Shown piece after piece: positions 63,337 through 64,000 of a DNA stretch of 64,000 nucleotides. The stretch is from Pseudomonas migulae (lineage in GTDB: Bacteria > Pseudomonadota > Gammaproteobacteria > Pseudomonadales > Pseudomonadaceae), in contig NZ_JALJWR010000001.1 of assembly GCF_024169315.1 (NCBI RefSeq), forward strand, positions 1,633,501 through 1,697,500. Direction: 5' to 3'. The position numbers and the translations under genes were made by a program. The first letter of the stretch is position 1. Every line of letters starts with the position of its first letter. The notes beneath the pieces were generated by a model that was given only the letters and a program-made list of their open reading frames with translations, ran no database searches and was not told the origin of the DNA.

Positions 63337-64000
63337 ATGGCTGATTTACCGATCAACGACCTAAACGTCGCCTCCAACGAGACGCTGATCACTCCCGATC
63401 AGCTCAAGCGTGATATCCCTCTGAGCGACGCTGCCCTGCGCACCGTCACCAAGGGTCGCGAAGTCATTCGCAACATCCTGGACGGCACCGACCACCGCCT
63501 GTTTGTCGTCATCGGGCCGTGCTCGATCCACGACATCAAGGCTGCCCACGAATACGCCGAGCGCCTGAAGGTACTGGCTGCGGAAGTGTCCGATACCTTG
63601 TATCTGGTCATGCGCGTGTATTTCGAGAAGCCACGCACCACCGTCGGCTGGAAAGGCTTGATCAACGACCCGTACCTGGACGACTCCTTCAAGATTCAGG
63701 ACGGTCTGCACATCGGTCGTCAGTTGCTGCTGGACCTGGCCGAGATGGGCCTGCCGACCGCCACCGAAGCCCTCGACCCGATCTCCCCGCAGTATCTGCA
63801 GGACCTGATCAGCTGGTCGGCCATCGGCGCACGCACCACCGAATCCCAGACTCACCGTGAAATGGCGTCCGGCCTGTCTTCGGCCGTCGGCTTCAAGAAC
63901 GGCACCGACGGCGGCCTGACCGTGGCGATCAACGCCCTGCAATCGGTTTCCAGCCCGCACCGCTTCCTGGGTATCAACCAGGAAGGTGGCGTGTCGATCG
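63337..64000 (+). CDS. class I DAHP synthase, 5' part
   Basis: The first 221 residues of an AroF/AroG-type 3-deoxy-7-phosphoheptulonate synthase; the gene continues beyond the window. Family blocks are present: FVVIGPCSIHDIKAAHEYAERL near residue 48, MRVYFEKPRTTVGWKGLINDP near 90, PTATEALDPISPQYLQDLISWSAIGARTTESQTHREMASGLSSAVGFKNGTDG near 128-195. Feedback type (Tyr or Phe) cannot be settled from this part. The 160 bases upstream have GC-rich hairpins. Confidence 0.94.
   Translation, partial: MADLPINDLNVASNETLITPDQLKRDIPLSDAALRTVTKGREVIRNILDGTDHRLFVVIGPCSIHDIKAAHEYAERLKVLAAEVSDTLYLVMRVYFEKPRTTVGWKGLINDPYLDDSFKIQDGLHIGRQLLLDLAEMGLPTATEALDPISPQYLQDLISWSAIGARTTESQTHREMASGLSSAVGFKNGTDGGLTVAINALQSVSSPHRFLGINQEGGVSI

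Overview
The window is chromosomal DNA of a Pseudomonas, most likely of the P. fluorescens group. The evidence is high GC with dense coding, more than a dozen REP doublets of the GCGGGCTTGCYCGC type, and gene orders that I recall from P. aeruginosa: lpxL-minCDE-rluA-apeB, folE-smr-prmB-aroC-mtn, ohrR-ohr, and EF-P next to its arginine rhamnosyltransferase EarP.

Layout. 1-6 kb: exonuclease III, a PstS-like/OmpA fusion, an ankyrin protein, a fatty acyl-CoA synthetase and a DUF3509 gene behind a good sigma-54 promoter. 6-10.4 kb (minus strand): chorismate synthase, an MFS transporter and methionine-salvage genes mtnB, mtnD, mtnC. 10.4-19.7 kb: two envelope/unknown proteins, an IS110-family insertion sequence inside a REP, prmB, a cysteine hydrolase, an Smr protein, a small accessory island (LexA-like S24 repressor plus a family 7 polysaccharide lyase), folE and a glutaredoxin.

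19.7-31.4 kb is a purine-catabolism locus: two NCS2 permeases, a LysE exporter, uraH (minus strand), then puuE-uraD-alc-allA-puuD and two tandem Tsx/OmpK porins. It would carry purine from uptake across both membranes through urate and allantoin to glyoxylate and urea. A TTGTATACAA-type palindrome occurs before each of three transcription units. 31.4-35.4 kb: an orphan RHS/Tc-C toxin-like protein and a patatin. 35.5-43.6 kb: lpxL, minCDE, rluA, apeB, a 58-residue membrane protein and a large MscS channel. 43.7-50.3 kb: DEAD-box helicase, crotonase, spermidine-synthase-like protein, class II DAHP synthase, YcaQ-like protein. 50.3-55.7 kb: DUF1127, two LysR regulators, a TauE exporter, ohrR-ohr, a secreted esterase-like hydrolase. 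55.8-64 kb: efp, earP, a Gre-like factor, cysB, a universal stress protein, 5'-nucleotidase, a PanE-like reductase, a thioredoxin-like protein overlapping a PilZ gene head to head, and the start of a class I DAHP synthase.

Three things stand out. (1) The IS110 element has CT on both flanks inside a REP, and its 5' non-coding RNA region contains short guides matching both halves of that REP and both element ends, as expected of a bridge RNA. (2) The S24 repressor has an apparently leaderless promoter containing a TATGGGA operator, and two more copies of that operator sit on a strong promoter before the lyase gene; this looks like a compact, possibly DNA-damage-triggered switch for a polysaccharide lyase. 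(3) The RHS protein carries an AT-rich, unrelated C-terminal domain and has no immunity gene next to it.
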